Below are positions 36,269 through 44,796 of a DNA stretch of 64,000 bases, one piece after another; position 1 is the stretch's first letter; each line of letters starts with the position of its first letter. The stretch is from contig CANJRX010000007.1 in NCBI GenBank assembly GCA_947476895.1, positions 1 through 64,000 of the forward strand, in the 5' to 3' direction. Position numbers and translations under genes: made by a program. The notes beneath the pieces were generated by a model. It saw only the letters and a list, made by a program, of their open reading frames with translations. It searched no databases and had not been told where the DNA came from. This stretch comes from Fidelibacterota bacterium (GTDB lineage: Bacteria; Pseudomonadota; Alphaproteobacteria; Rhodospirillales; Rhodospirillaceae).

Positions 36269-36760
36269 ATGATTCTAATCGGGATCGGGAGCAATTTGAC
36301 CAGCGCCGCGGGCGGGCCTTTGGCCACCTGCGAAGCGGCTTTAGCGCGCCTGGAAGCCGAAGGGGTCAAAGTCCTGGCACGGTCGCCCTGGTATGAGACC
36401 GCCCCGGTGCCGGTTTCGGACCAGCCGTGGTTCGTGAATGGGGTAGCCAATGTCGAAGCCACCCTCGACCCCGCGAAGCTTCTGGACCTGTTACACCGCA
36501 TAGAAGCGGAATTCGGCCGGGTGCGGGGTGAGCTCAACGCCTCCCGGACCCTCGATTTGGACCTTTTGGCCTACGGCAATCTGGTGTGGCAGGAGAGTGC
36601 GCCTTTAATGCCGCATCCCCGGATGCACGAAAGGGCCTTTGTACTTTTGCCGCTGAAGGACCTGGCGCCCGGCTGGCGGCACCCGGTCACGGGGCTTACG
36701 GTCGATGCCTTGATCACGGACCTGCTTCCTGGCCAACAGATCCGGGCCGTAAAGCCTTAG
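36269..36760 (+). CDS. folK: HPPK: 6-hydroxymethyl-7,8-dihydropterin pyrophosphokinase
   Basis: FolK transfers pyrophosphate from ATP to the pterin precursor in folate synthesis. The 163-residue protein has MILIGIGSNL at the start, SPWYETAPVPVSDQPWFVNG, HRIEAEFGRVRGELNASRTL, the metal and ATP site DLDLLAYG and the PHPRMHERAFVLLPL signature. Other folate genes (folP, folB) are not near. rpoZ follows after 148 bases of non-coding DNA with no clear signal. Confidence 0.95.
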   Translation: MILIGIGSNLTSAAGGPLATCEAALARLEAEGVKVLARSPWYETAPVPVSDQPWFVNGVANVEATLDPAKLLDLLHRIEAEFGRVRGELNASRTLDLDLLAYGNLVWQESAPLMPHPRMHERAFVLLPLKDLAPGWRHPVTGLTVDALITDLLPGQQIRAVKP

Positions 36761-36908
36761 CCCTTGAGCCAAAAGGCGATACCGCGTACATAAGCGCCAC
36801 TTCCGGAGGCTGGCTCCTGTTCCTATATACGTAGGGGAACGGGCTGGGACCGTTGACCCATTTGCCGAATCCGCGCACTCTAAATTGAAGCAAAGCAAGG
36901 AATAGCCC

Positions 36909-37331
36909 ATGGCCCGCGTTACGGTCGAAGATTGCGTCGAAAAAGTCCCCAACCGGTTCCAACTGGTGATGGTGGCGGCGCAGCGTTCTCGTGAAATCTC
37001 CTCGGGCGCCGAACCGCGCTTAGAGCGTGACAACGACAAGAACCCGGTCGTGGCCTTGCGTGAAATTGCCGACGAAAAAGTCAGCCCGGATGATCTGTAC
37101 AATTCGATCGTTCAGGGCCTGCAGCGCCATGTTGAAGTGGACGAGCCGGAAGAAGACGGCTTCGACGCCATGGCCTCGAACCCGGAATTCGCCGGCATCG
37201 CCAGCCAGATGAGCGAGTCCGTTGCGGCCGCCGCCGGCATGAGCATCGACGAAAACGAAGAAGAGCCGAAAGCTACGGCGTCTCATCCCAAAGTTTCCTA
37301 CGAAGACGTCGAAGAAGATCCGAAGGTCTGA
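36909..37331 (+). CDS. rpoZ: RNA polymerase omega subunit RpoZ
   Basis: Omega aids assembly of RNA polymerase and forms one ppGpp site. The 140-residue protein starts [20 protein letters not shown] and has the [14 protein letters not shown] core helix and [14 protein letters not shown]. The acidic C-terminal extension is longer than in E. coli, common among alphaproteobacteria. It precedes rel, a widespread pairing, though a palindromic repeat now separates the two. Confidence 0.96.
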   Translation: MARVTVEDCVEKVPNRFQLVMVAAQRSREISSGAEPRLERDNDKNPVVALREIADEKVSPDDLYNSIVQGLQRHVEVDEPEEDGFDAMASNPEFAGIASQMSESVAAAAGMSIDENEEEPKATASHPKVSYEDVEEDPKV

Positions 37332-37428
37332 TGCATAGAAGCGCGCCAGCTTATAATTTTACCCCCGCGCGCAACGCTGACACCACTGATCGGTCGCGCA
37401 ACAGCTTTCACTCGCCTAAAACGCGGCT

Positions 37429-37536
37429 GTCATCCCGGACAAGTGGAGCGTTAGCGCCACGCGATCCGGGATCCATCCCTCAAAACACTCCGCGCCATTT
37501 AGCTGATGAATGGATCCCCGCGTTCGCGGGGATGAC
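37429..37536. repeat. Palindromic repeat (GTCATCCC...GGGATGAC) before rel
   Basis: The ends are inverted (GTCATCCC and GGGATGAC). The left half holds a hairpin from CCGGA to TCCGGG around GTGGAGCGTTAGCGCCACGC. The right half holds GATCCCCGCGTTCGCGGGGAT. Sequences of this type are very common as dispersed intergenic repeats in proteobacteria. It occupies about half of the rpoZ-rel gap and ends 15 bases before the rel start codon, next to its GGGAG ribosome-binding site. Confidence 0.8.
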
Positions 37537-37551
37537 ATGGGAGTGCGGCTC

Positions 37552-39717
37552 ATGATGCGTCAATTCGAACTGGTGGAGCGGGTCAAGTCCTATGACCCGG
37601 ACGCTGACGAAGACGCCATCAACCGCGCTTATGTTTACGCCATGAAAATGCACGGCGTGCAGAAGCGCGCGTCGGGCGATCCCTACTTCTCGCACCCCAT
37701 CGAAGTCGCGGGCATCCTTACCAACTACAAGCTCGACACCGCGTCCATCGTCACGGCGCTGCTGCATGACATCGTCGAAGATACGCTCGCGACGCTTGAA
37801 GACGTGCGCGACCTGTTCGGCGATGAAGTCGCGCGGTTGGTCGACGGCGTCACCAAGCTTGCGCGTATCCAAATTCAGAACATGGAGGACAAACAGGCCG
37901 AGAACTTCCGCAAGTTCCTGTTGGCCATGTCCGAAGATATCCGCGTGTTGTTGGTCAAGCTGGCCGACCGCTTGCACAACATGCGCACGCTGAACTTCAT
38001 CAGCGCCCCCGCAAAGCGCCGCTCGATTGCCATGGAGACCATGGAAATTTATGCGCCGCTGGCCGAACGCATCGGCATGCAGGAAGTTAAAACCGAGTTG
38101 GAAGATTTGGCTTTTGCCGAATTGCACGCCGACGCGCGCACCTCGATCCTCGCGCGCCTGCGGTTCCTGGAACTGCACGGCGGCGACCTCGTCGTGAAGA
38201 TCATGGACGAACTCGATCAGGTCATGCGCAAGGGCGGCATCGAAGGTTACGTCTCGGGCCGTGAAAAGACTGCGTACTCCATTTGGCGCAAGATGCAGAT
38301 TAAGGAAGTCAGCTTCGAGCAGCTCTCTGACATCATGGCCTTCCGTGTGATGGTGGATAAACCCGAGGACTGCTACCGCGTGCTCGGCATTATCCACACC
38401 AGCTATCCGACCGTGCCGGGACGCTTCAAGGATTACATCTCGACACCTAAGCGCAACGGCTACAAGTCTTTGCACACGTCGATCATCGGACCCCAGCGCC
38501 ACCGCATCGAAATCCAAATCCGTACGCACCAGATGCACGAAGTCGCTGAGCTGGGTGTGGCCGCGCACTGGCGCTATAAAAGCACCGACCTGTTCGACAA
38601 AGACACCAACACCAAATCTGTCGAAGGTCGCCAATATTCGTGGCTGCGCGAACTCGTCGACATTCTGGAACACGCGCAGTCGCCGCAAGAATTTCTGGAA
38701 CACACCAAGCTTGAGATGTTCCATGATCAGGTGTTCTGTTTCACGCCGAAGGGCGATTTGATTGCCTTGCCGCGCGGCGCAAGCCCTGTGGACTTTGCTT
38801 ACGCCGTGCACACTGAAGTCGGCAACACCTGCGTCGGCGCCAAGGTCAACGGCCGCATCGTGCCTTTGCGCACGCCGTTGCAAAACGGCGACCAGGTGCA
38901 GGTCGTCACATCGACCGCACAGAAACCGTCACCCGAGTGGGAAGGCTTCGTCGTCACCGGCAAGGCGCGCGCTCACATTCGCCGCCGCGTGCGTGATGAT
39001 GCGCACGCTGAATACTTGAAGCTCGGTCACGAACTTCTGGAAAAGACTTTCAGCAAAGAAGGCCTCGCGCTGAGCGACAAGGGCTTGAATAGCGTGCTGG
39101 AAAGGTTCGACGTGGATTCCGTCGAAGATCTTTATGCGAAAGTGGGCGAAGGCCGCCTCGTGGGTCGCGAGGTGCTGGTGGCTGTCTATCCCGGCACGCG
39201 CATGGACGGCGACGACAACATCGTCAACCTGTCGCAGGCGCGCCTCAAACAATCACATGAAGCGAGTGGACCCATTGCTATCAGCGGTCTTACGCCCGGC
39301 ATGGCGATGCACGTCGCCGAATGCTGCCACCCGCTGCCCGGCGACCGCATCATCGGCATCGTCACCGACGGGCGCGGCATTGAAGTGCACACCGTCGATT
39401 GCGAAAAGCTTCAGGAATATACGGACTCGCCCGATCGTTGGATCGATCTGGCCTGGGATGCCGACAAGGATAAAGACGCGCATATCGGGCGCATCAATCT
39501 GGTCGTGAACAATGAACCTGGAAGCTTGGGGGCTTTGTCCACGGTGATCGCGCGCAATTTTGGCAACATCTCGAACTTGAAAATATCCAAACGCTCGACA
39601 GACTTTTTCGAGATGAGTCTGGATATCGAGGTGCGGGGCGTCAAACACCTCACCAATATCATCGCCGCGTTACGCGCGACGCCGGCCATCAATTCTGTAG
39701 AACGTGCCCGGCGCTAA
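37552..39717 (+). CDS. rel: Bifunctional (p)ppGpp synthetase/hydrolase
   Basis: This enzyme sets the alarmone level in the stringent response. From ATG 37552 (GGGAG 8 bases upstream) it has 721 residues in the standard order. They are an HD hydrolase domain with YFSHPIEVAGIL and LLHDIVEDT intact; a synthetase domain with RFKDYISTPKRNGYKSLHT and EIQIRTHQMHEVAELGVAAH; a TGS domain starting VFCFTPKGDLIALP; and a C-terminal ACT domain. As usual in alphaproteobacteria a single long Rel carries both activities. It follows rpoZ. Confidence 0.96.
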   Translation: MMRQFELVERVKSYDPDADEDAINRAYVYAMKMHGVQKRASGDPYFSHPIEVAGILTNYKLDTASIVTALLHDIVEDTLATLEDVRDLFGDEVARLVDGVTKLARIQIQNMEDKQAENFRKFLLAMSEDIRVLLVKLADRLHNMRTLNFISAPAKRRSIAMETMEIYAPLAERIGMQEVKTELEDLAFAELHADARTSILARLRFLELHGGDLVVKIMDELDQVMRKGGIEGYVSGREKTAYSIWRKMQIKEVSFEQLSDIMAFRVMVDKPEDCYRVLGIIHTSYPTVPGRFKDYISTPKRNGYKSLHTSIIGPQRHRIEIQIRTHQMHEVAELGVAAHWRYKSTDLFDKDTNTKSVEGRQYSWLRELVDILEHAQSPQEFLEHTKLEMFHDQVFCFTPKGDLIALPRGASPVDFAYAVHTEVGNTCVGAKVNGRIVPLRTPLQNGDQVQVVTSTAQKPSPEWEGFVVTGKARAHIRRRVRDDAHAEYLKLGHELLEKTFSKEGLALSDKGLNSVLERFDVDSVEDLYAKVGEGRLVGREVLVAVYPGTRMDGDDNIVNLSQARLKQSHEASGPIAISGLTPGMAMHVAECCHPLPGDRIIGIVTDGRGIEVHTVDCEKLQEYTDSPDRWIDLAWDADKDKDAHIGRINLVVNNEPGSLGALSTVIARNFGNISNLKISKRSTDFFEMSLDIEVRGVKHLTNIIAALRATPAINSVERARR

Positions 39718-39721
39718 GCCG

Positions 39722-39799
39722 CTACAGCACGTTAAAGAGATACAGCAGGAGGATGACGGGGAGGGGGATGCCCAAAGCCCACAACAGAACGCCACGCAT
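39722..39799 (-). CDS. 25-residue hydrophobic microprotein
   Basis: The ATG at 39799 is preceded by AGGAGG with 6 bases of spacing, and the frame runs 25 codons to TAG, starting MRGVLLWALGIPLPVI and ending LLLYLFNVL. It is one membrane helix with a Gly-Ile-Pro-Leu-Pro turn in the middle. From memory, similar peptides (WxLGxPxPxIxLL pattern) recur in many alphaproteobacterial genomes, usually unannotated or hypothetical; I have not checked this. It converges on rel, four bases from its stop, and is divergent from the DUF2062 gene. The function is unknown. Confidence 0.7.
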   Translation of the reverse strand: MRGVLLWALGIPLPVILLLYLFNVL

Positions 39800-39934
39800 G
39801 TGATCCTCCTAGGTATGAAAGCCGGCCGGCACGGCCGCGCTGCACCCTAATAACGGCGAAAAACCCGCTTAAGTTCCTGAACAGTTTCGGCTTTCCCCTT
39901 GCGCCCAAAAGGGCCGCAGGCGATATCATGCCCG

Positions 39935-40543
39935 ATGTTTCAACGCCGCCATAAACAGTCGTTTTTAACCAAGGTCGGCCAAGTGATTTGGCCCCGCATG
40001 GGCTGGCGGCGCACGATTGCTTACTTCTGGCACCGGCTGCAGCGCATACCGGGCACGCCCTCCAGCATTGCGGCAGGTTTTGCCTGCGGCGTCAGCATTG
40101 CCATGACCCCGTTTTACGGCACCCACATTGTAACTGCCGGCCTGATGGCCTGGGCCATTCGGGGTAACATTCTTGCGGCCGTCTTGGGCGCGCAGGCCGC
40201 CAATCCTTGGACCGCGCCGCCTTTGTGGTTTGCGGCCTACTACCTGGGCGCCTGGATGATGGGGATCAACGTCAACGATCATCCGCCGAATTTCATCGCC
40301 ATGTTCAAGGGCCTGACTGAAGCCACGCTGAACCTCAATACCGAGATGTTCCATAAGCGGGTGTGGCCCATATTCTGGCCCATGCTGGTGGGCAGCTTCC
40401 CGATGGCGATTGTCGCGGGGCTCGGTTCATACTTTGCGCTGCTGCCCGTGCTGAAGGGCGTTCACTTACGCCGCATCGCACGGCGTGAGCGCAAACGCCC
40501 AGGTCCCCACATCGTTTTGCCCCCGGCGGGAGCCGACGTATGA
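39935..40543 (+). CDS. DUF2062 membrane protein
   Basis: From ATG 39935 the protein has 202 residues: a basic N-terminus with WRRTIAYFWHRLQRIPGTPS, then the DUF2062 core IAAGFACGVSIAMTPFYGTH, a second membrane helix (NILAAVLGAQAANPWTAPPL) and a third near residue 150. The family is uncharacterised and often linked to envelope or glycan genes. Its stop overlaps the pdxJ start by 4 bases (ATGA), so it heads the pdxJ-acpS transcript. An in-frame TTG at 39899 is a less likely start. Confidence 0.85.
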   Translation: MFQRRHKQSFLTKVGQVIWPRMGWRRTIAYFWHRLQRIPGTPSSIAAGFACGVSIAMTPFYGTHIVTAGLMAWAIRGNILAAVLGAQAANPWTAPPLWFAAYYLGAWMMGINVNDHPPNFIAMFKGLTEATLNLNTEMFHKRVWPIFWPMLVGSFPMAIVAGLGSYFALLPVLKGVHLRRIARRERKRPGPHIVLPPAGADV

Positions 40544-41277
40544 GCGGGACCAAACTCAGGCTGGGAGTGAACGTCGATCACGTCGCCACCGTGCGCAATG
40601 CGCGGGGCGGGCGTCACCCGGACCCTGTGCGCGCGGCGCTGCTCGCCGCTGAAGCGGGGGCCGACGGCATTACGGCGCATTTGCGCGAAGACCGCCGGCA
40701 TATTTCCGACGACGACATCGCGCGCCTGATGGCCGAGCTGCGCGTGCCGCTCAATTTGGAAATGGCGGCGACCGACGAGATGCTGACAATCGCCTTACGT
40801 CATCGGCCCCACGCGGTCTGTCTGGTGCCGGAAAAGCGCCAAGAGCGCACCACCGAAGGCGGTCTCGATGTGGCCGGCGGTCATAATCATTTGGCCCCTT
40901 TTGTGAGCACGCTGAGCAGTGCAGGCATTCGGGTTTCGATGTTCATTGAAGCCGAAACCCGCCAGCTCGATGCGGCCAAGAGCATTGGTGCGCCGGTCGT
41001 GGAACTGCACACCGGGGCTTACTGTGAAGTCGCCCCCGGGCCGGAGCGTGAGCGGCATTTGAAACGCCTGCAAACCGCGGCCGATTATGCCACGAAGATC
41101 GGTCTTGAGTGTCACGCGGGCCACGGTTTGGGCTATGATACCGTGGGACCGGTCGCGGCGATTGCGGCCTTGGCGGAACTCAACATCGGACACTTTCTGG
41201 TGGGCGAAGCGATCTTCATCGGGTTTGAGGCTTCGATCCGGCGCATGCGCGAAGCCATGGATGCGGCGCGCGCATGA
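40540..41277 (+). CDS. pdxJ: Pyridoxine 5'-phosphate synthase PdxJ
   Basis: PdxJ closes the pyridine ring of vitamin B6 from deoxyxylulose 5-phosphate and aminoacetone phosphate. The 245-residue barrel has [17 protein letters not shown], the [15 protein letters not shown] loop, [16 protein letters not shown] and the C-terminal [12 protein letters not shown] and [12 protein letters not shown]. It is coupled to its neighbours on both sides by 4-base ATGA overlaps, with acpS following. Confidence 0.97.
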   Translation: MSGTKLRLGVNVDHVATVRNARGGRHPDPVRAALLAAEAGADGITAHLREDRRHISDDDIARLMAELRVPLNLEMAATDEMLTIALRHRPHAVCLVPEKRQERTTEGGLDVAGGHNHLAPFVSTLSSAGIRVSMFIEAETRQLDAAKSIGAPVVELHTGAYCEVAPGPERERHLKRLQTAADYATKIGLECHAGHGLGYDTVGPVAAIAALAELNIGHFLVGEAIFIGFEASIRRMREAMDAARA

Positions 41278-41690
41278 TTCTGGGTATCGGCAACGACCTG
41301 ATCGATATCCGCCGCATAGAGAAAACCATCGCGCGCTTCGGCGACCGCTTCATTCAACGCATCTATACCGAGACCGAGCAGAAGAAAGCTGAACGCCGCA
41401 AGGGTGCGGGCAATTCTTATGCTGCCACTTTGGCGAAACGCTATGCCGCTAAGGAAGCGGCTTCCAAAGCCTTGGGCACGGGATTTCGCGAGGGCATTTA
41501 TTGGCGCGATTTGGGTGTCGTCAATTTGTCTAGCGGTAAGCCAACGATCCTGATGACGGGCGGTGCGGCCGAACGCCTTGCGACGATGACTCCCAAAGGG
41601 ATGCGCGCGCAGGTGGATCTGACGATTACCGACGAATACCCGCTCGCTGAAGCCTTTGTGATGATCACCGCCGTTCCCGATAACACGTAG
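41274..41690 (+). CDS. acpS: Holo-[acyl-carrier-protein] synthase AcpS
   Basis: AcpS attaches phosphopantetheine to acyl carrier protein. The 138-residue protein begins [16 protein letters not shown], with Asp8 as a magnesium ligand, and has the second ligand motif [17 protein letters not shown]. Its start overlaps the pdxJ stop (ATGA). The pdxJ-acpS-lepB-rnc-era order is a classic one; here a small unknown frame and a decayed receiver segment lie before lepB. Confidence 0.95.
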   Translation: MILGIGNDLIDIRRIEKTIARFGDRFIQRIYTETEQKKAERRKGAGNSYAATLAKRYAAKEAASKALGTGFREGIYWRDLGVVNLSSGKPTILMTGGAAERLATMTPKGMRAQVDLTITDEYPLAEAFVMITAVPDNT

Positions 41691-41699
41691 GGAAAGTTC

Positions 41700-41954
41700 G
41701 TGAAGCAACGCCTTAGCCGCATCGGTTTCCTGGTGTTCTACGCCGCGGCTTTGACGGTGTCCGGCTGGTTTCTTGTCACGAAACTCACCGTTGTCGCTGC
41801 CGAGCAGGAAGCGCAGCGTCTTGAAGCGCTCGACAACATCCGCGGTGTTCTCGCGCAGTCCATGCAGACGTCGCAGACCTTCGTCGATCTCATGCAATCG
41901 GCCATGGAAGACGAGATGGCCGTGCGGACGCTAAGCCCGAGACCGTCAAATTAG
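41700..41954 (+). CDS. Small single-pass membrane protein or 5' part of a broken gene
   Basis: A GTG start 9 bases after acpS, with GGAAAG upstream, gives 84 residues. There is a basic N-terminus, one membrane segment (FLVFYAAALTVSGWFLV) and a helical periplasmic stretch (QEAQRLEALDNIRGVLAQSM onward). The last dozen residues (VRTLSPRPSN) read out of frame over DNA that encodes the end of a receiver domain. The original protein therefore probably extended differently. It may be the N-terminus of a sensor kinase lost to internal deletion, or an independent short protein. I cannot assign a function. Confidence 0.5.
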   Translation: MKQRLSRIGFLVFYAAALTVSGWFLVTKLTVVAAEQEAQRLEALDNIRGVLAQSMQTSQTFVDLMQSAMEDEMAVRTLSPRPSN

Positions 41955-42073
41955 CCAAGGAGCTTCAGGTAGATGGCTATCTCGTAAAGCCTGTGACGGT
42001 GACCGACTTGAAAGCCCGTATCGATGCGGTGCTTAAAAACCTCGATCTTTCCGCCAAAGCGCAGGGCCTTTAG
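41924..42073 (+). pseudogene. C-terminal remnant of a response-regulator receiver domain
   Basis: In the frame ending at TAG 42071-42073 the sequence reads ADAKPETVKLAKELQVDGYL, then VKPVTVTDLKARIDAVLKN. This is the last third of a receiver domain: alpha-4, the beta-5 strand with the conserved Lys-Pro pair, and alpha-5. The phosphoacceptor aspartate and the first three strands are absent, and no start codon or ribosome-binding site precedes it. Upstream in this frame the translation turns to meaningless Arg-rich text near 41920. It is therefore a remnant joined to the preceding small frame. Confidence 0.65.
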
Positions 42074-42150
42074 GCCAATTATCGGCTGATTCCCTTGACT
42101 TTATGTGCCTGCGCTGGCTTCATCCGGCCCCATAACGCAAATCTGGCCCC

Positions 42151-42915
42151 ATGACGCAAACCGGTTCATTAGTCATTTCCACGTCAGCAAAAAAACAAGA
42201 AGGCTTCGGCGAAACCGTCAAGACGGTGCTTTACACCCTGCTTGTCGCATTGGTGATCCGCACCTTCCTTTTCGAGCCGTTCAACATCCCTTCGGGTTCC
42301 ATGATCCCGACGCTGCTGGTGGGCGACTACCTGTTTGTCTCGAAGTATTCCTACGGCTACAGCAAACATTCGGTGCCCTTCAGCCTGGTGCCGTTTTCGG
42401 GCCGCATCGCCATGACGACGCCGGAGCGCGGCGACGTGATTGTGTTCAAGCTGCCGTCGGACAATAAGACCGACTACATCAAGCGCCTGATCGGCTTGCC
42501 GGGCGACACCATCCGCATGCAGGACGGCCGTCTGTTCATCAACGGCACCCTGATCGAGCGCGAAAAAGTCGACGAATTCGTTTACCGCGATACCGAAGGC
42601 AGCGTGCGCCGCCCCGTGCGTTACGTTGAAACGCTGCCCGGCGGTCTCAAACATTACATCCTTGAAGAAGGCGACAACCGCCGCCTGGATAACACCCGCG
42701 AGTTCCTGGTGCCCGAGGGTCACTTCTTCATGATGGGTGACAACCGCGATAATTCCATCGACAGCCGCGCAGACGTTGGCTTTGTGCCTGCCGAAAATCT
42801 TGTGGGCCGCGCCGAGTTCCTGTTCTTCTCGACCGATGGCACCGCCTCGATCTGGGAAATCTGGAAGTGGTCCTTCGCGATCCGCTTCGACCGTCTGTTC
42901 GACGGAATTCACTAA
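42151..42915 (+). CDS. lepB: Signal peptidase I LepB
   Basis: LepB removes signal peptides at the outer face of the inner membrane. The 254-residue protein has one N-terminal membrane segment (about residues 24-44), the catalytic serine in FNIPSGSMIPTLLVGDYL, the catalytic lysine in YIKRLIGLPGD and the C-terminal GDNRDNSIDSR box. It precedes rnc with three bases between stop and the GTG start. Confidence 0.97.
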   Translation: MTQTGSLVISTSAKKQEGFGETVKTVLYTLLVALVIRTFLFEPFNIPSGSMIPTLLVGDYLFVSKYSYGYSKHSVPFSLVPFSGRIAMTTPERGDVIVFKLPSDNKTDYIKRLIGLPGDTIRMQDGRLFINGTLIEREKVDEFVYRDTEGSVRRPVRYVETLPGGLKHYILEEGDNRRLDNTREFLVPEGHFFMMGDNRDNSIDSRADVGFVPAENLVGRAEFLFFSTDGTASIWEIWKWSFAIRFDRLFDGIH

Positions 42916-42917
42916 AA

Positions 42918-43610
42918 GTGAAACACCCCCTTGAGCAGGTCTTGGGGCACAGCTTCACAAATGCAGCTGTGCTGGAACAGGCGCTCACGCATCGTGGCGC
43001 TTTGGGTGCCCGCAAAGACAACGCCCCAGTTTCTGCCGTTGAAGGTAACGAACGCCTGGAGTTTCTGGGCGATCGCGTCTTGGGTCTTGTCGTCGCCGAT
43101 GCGCTGCTGCGCGCATTTCCCGGCGAGGACGAAGGCGAACTCGCGCCGCGCTTGGCCGCCCTCGTGAGCGCGCCGACGTTGGCGCGTGTGGCGGCCGGTT
43201 TCGGTTTGCACGAACATGTGAAAGTCGCGCGCGGCCAACGGGCCGACACTGCTGAAACAGCGGTTCTGGCCGATGCCTGTGAAGCCATCATCGGCGCGCT
43301 TTACCTCGACGGTGGATTGGCGCCGGCAGAGAAGTTTATCACCACCCATTGGGCTCCTTTGATGCACGCCGAGATCGTGCCGCCCAAGGATGCCAAGACC
43401 GCGTTGCAGGAATGGGCGCAAGGGCGCGGTTTGCCGCTGCCGGTCTATAGCGTGGTGGAAGAATCCGGCCCGGCCCATGCACCGTCTTTTAAAATGACGG
43501 TGATGGTACAGGGCTATCCTGAGACGACAGGGCAGGGGCGCACCAAGCGCCTTGCCACCCAGGCTGCCGCATCGGCACTGCTGGAGAAATTATCGGAGCA
43601 GACCGCGTGA
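42918..43610 (+). CDS. rnc: Ribonuclease III
   Basis: RNase III processes double-stranded RNA, including rRNA precursors. A GTG at 42918, three bases after lepB, gives 230 residues. They include the signature ERLEFLGDRVLGLVVADAL, the second acidic site DACEAIIGALYLDGG and a C-terminal double-stranded-RNA-binding domain (TALQEWAQGRGLPLPVYSVV, ending ATQAAASALLEKL). It overlaps era by 4 bases (GTGA). Confidence 0.96.
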   Translation: MKHPLEQVLGHSFTNAAVLEQALTHRGALGARKDNAPVSAVEGNERLEFLGDRVLGLVVADALLRAFPGEDEGELAPRLAALVSAPTLARVAAGFGLHEHVKVARGQRADTAETAVLADACEAIIGALYLDGGLAPAEKFITTHWAPLMHAEIVPPKDAKTALQEWAQGRGLPLPVYSVVEESGPAHAPSFKMTVMVQGYPETTGQGRTKRLATQAAASALLEKLSEQTA

Positions 43611-44539
43611 GCGAAGACGAAACACCTCCTATTGAAATGCGCTGCGGCTTTGTCGCGGTAATCGGCGCGCCAAATGCAGGCAAGTCCACATTGGTGAATG
43701 CGCTGGTCGGCGCGAAAGTCAGCATCGTTTCGCCGCGCGTGCAAACCACGCGCACCATCGTGCGCGGCATCGCCATGTTCGGCGACGCGCAAGTGATCTT
43801 CGCTGACACGCCCGGCATTTTTCAGGCCAAGAAACGCCTGGAACGCGCCATGGTGGCAGCGGCCTGGTCGGGTGCGGCCGATGCCGAAGTCGTCCTTCTG
43901 GTGATCGATGCCGAAAAGGCCGGAAAACACGCCGATGCCGACGCGGATACGGACCGCATCGTTGCGGATATCAAAACATCAGGCCGCCGGGCGTTGCTCG
44001 CGCTGAATAAAGTTGACGTGACGGACAAGGGCAAATTGCTCGACCTCACGGCGCGCATGAGCGCCTCTGGAATCTTTGATGAGATTTTCATGATCTCCGC
44101 GCTTACGGGCGACGGCCTCGATCATCTGCGCGACCACCTGGCGAAACTTATGCCGCTGGGTCCGTGGCTGTTTCTGGAAGATGAAGTCTCGGATATGCCC
44201 GCGCGCCTTCTGGCTGCGGAAATCACGCGCGAAAAAATCTTCCTCAATCTGCGCGAGGAGTTGCCTTACTCCTGCGCCGTTGAAACCGAGCGTTGGGAAG
44301 AAAAACCAGATGGTAGTGCGCGTATAGATCAAGTGATCTACGTCAGCCGGGAAAGCCATCGTCCCATTGTGCTGGGCAATGGCGGCCAACGCATCAAGTC
44401 CATTGGGGCGGCGTCCCGCATGGAACTTGAAAAGCTCATGGACCGGCGCATTCACCTTTTCCTGCACGTCAAGGTTAACGAACGCTGGAACGAAGACCGT
44501 AGTCTGTACGCTGCGTGGGGACTCGACTTCAACGCCTGA
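43607..44539 (+). CDS. era: GTPase Era
   Basis: Era is a small GTPase that binds 16S rRNA during 30S maturation. The GTG start lies inside the rnc stop (GTGA). The 310-residue protein has G1 GAPNAGKSTLVNALVG, G3 DTPG, G4 NKVD and a C-terminal KH domain with VIYVSRESHRPIVLGNGGQR followed by IKSIGAASR and DRRIHLFLHVKVNERW. The order rnc-era-recO is standard. Confidence 0.97.
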   Translation: MSEDETPPIEMRCGFVAVIGAPNAGKSTLVNALVGAKVSIVSPRVQTTRTIVRGIAMFGDAQVIFADTPGIFQAKKRLERAMVAAAWSGAADAEVVLLVIDAEKAGKHADADADTDRIVADIKTSGRRALLALNKVDVTDKGKLLDLTARMSASGIFDEIFMISALTGDGLDHLRDHLAKLMPLGPWLFLEDEVSDMPARLLAAEITREKIFLNLREELPYSCAVETERWEEKPDGSARIDQVIYVSRESHRPIVLGNGGQRIKSIGAASRMELEKLMDRRIHLFLHVKVNERWNEDRSLYAAWGLDFNA

Positions 44540-44586
44540 TTCCGTTCATATAATCGTGAGCGTTGGGAAAGTCTGGTGGGCAAGCC

Positions 44587-44757
44587 GTGAGACTGTTTGG
44601 CGTAACTTCCTTTATTTTAGGCGTTGTGGCGTTGGCTTTTCTTGCCATACGTCGCGGCGAGAACATCTCAACGTCGTGGCCCGACTATGTCATGATGTTC
44701 GTCGGAATCGCGGGCGCCATCATGGGCCTGGCGGTGGTATTCCTCCGATTTAATTAG
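44587..44757 (+). CDS. Small two-helix membrane protein
   Basis: A GTG at 44587 with GTGGG upstream gives 56 residues with two hydrophobic segments (LFGVTSFILGVVALAFLAI and VMMFVGIAGAIMGLAVVFL) linked by a short polar loop. An in-frame TTG at 44563 would add eight residues. I recognise no family. It lies between era and recO on the same strand and may simply be carried in that transcript. Confidence 0.55.
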   Translation: MRLFGVTSFILGVVALAFLAIRRGENISTSWPDYVMMFVGIAGAIMGLAVVFLRFN

Positions 44758-44796
44758 GGCGCTTCAACTAAGCGCGCTGCTTTAGAAACCAATCTT

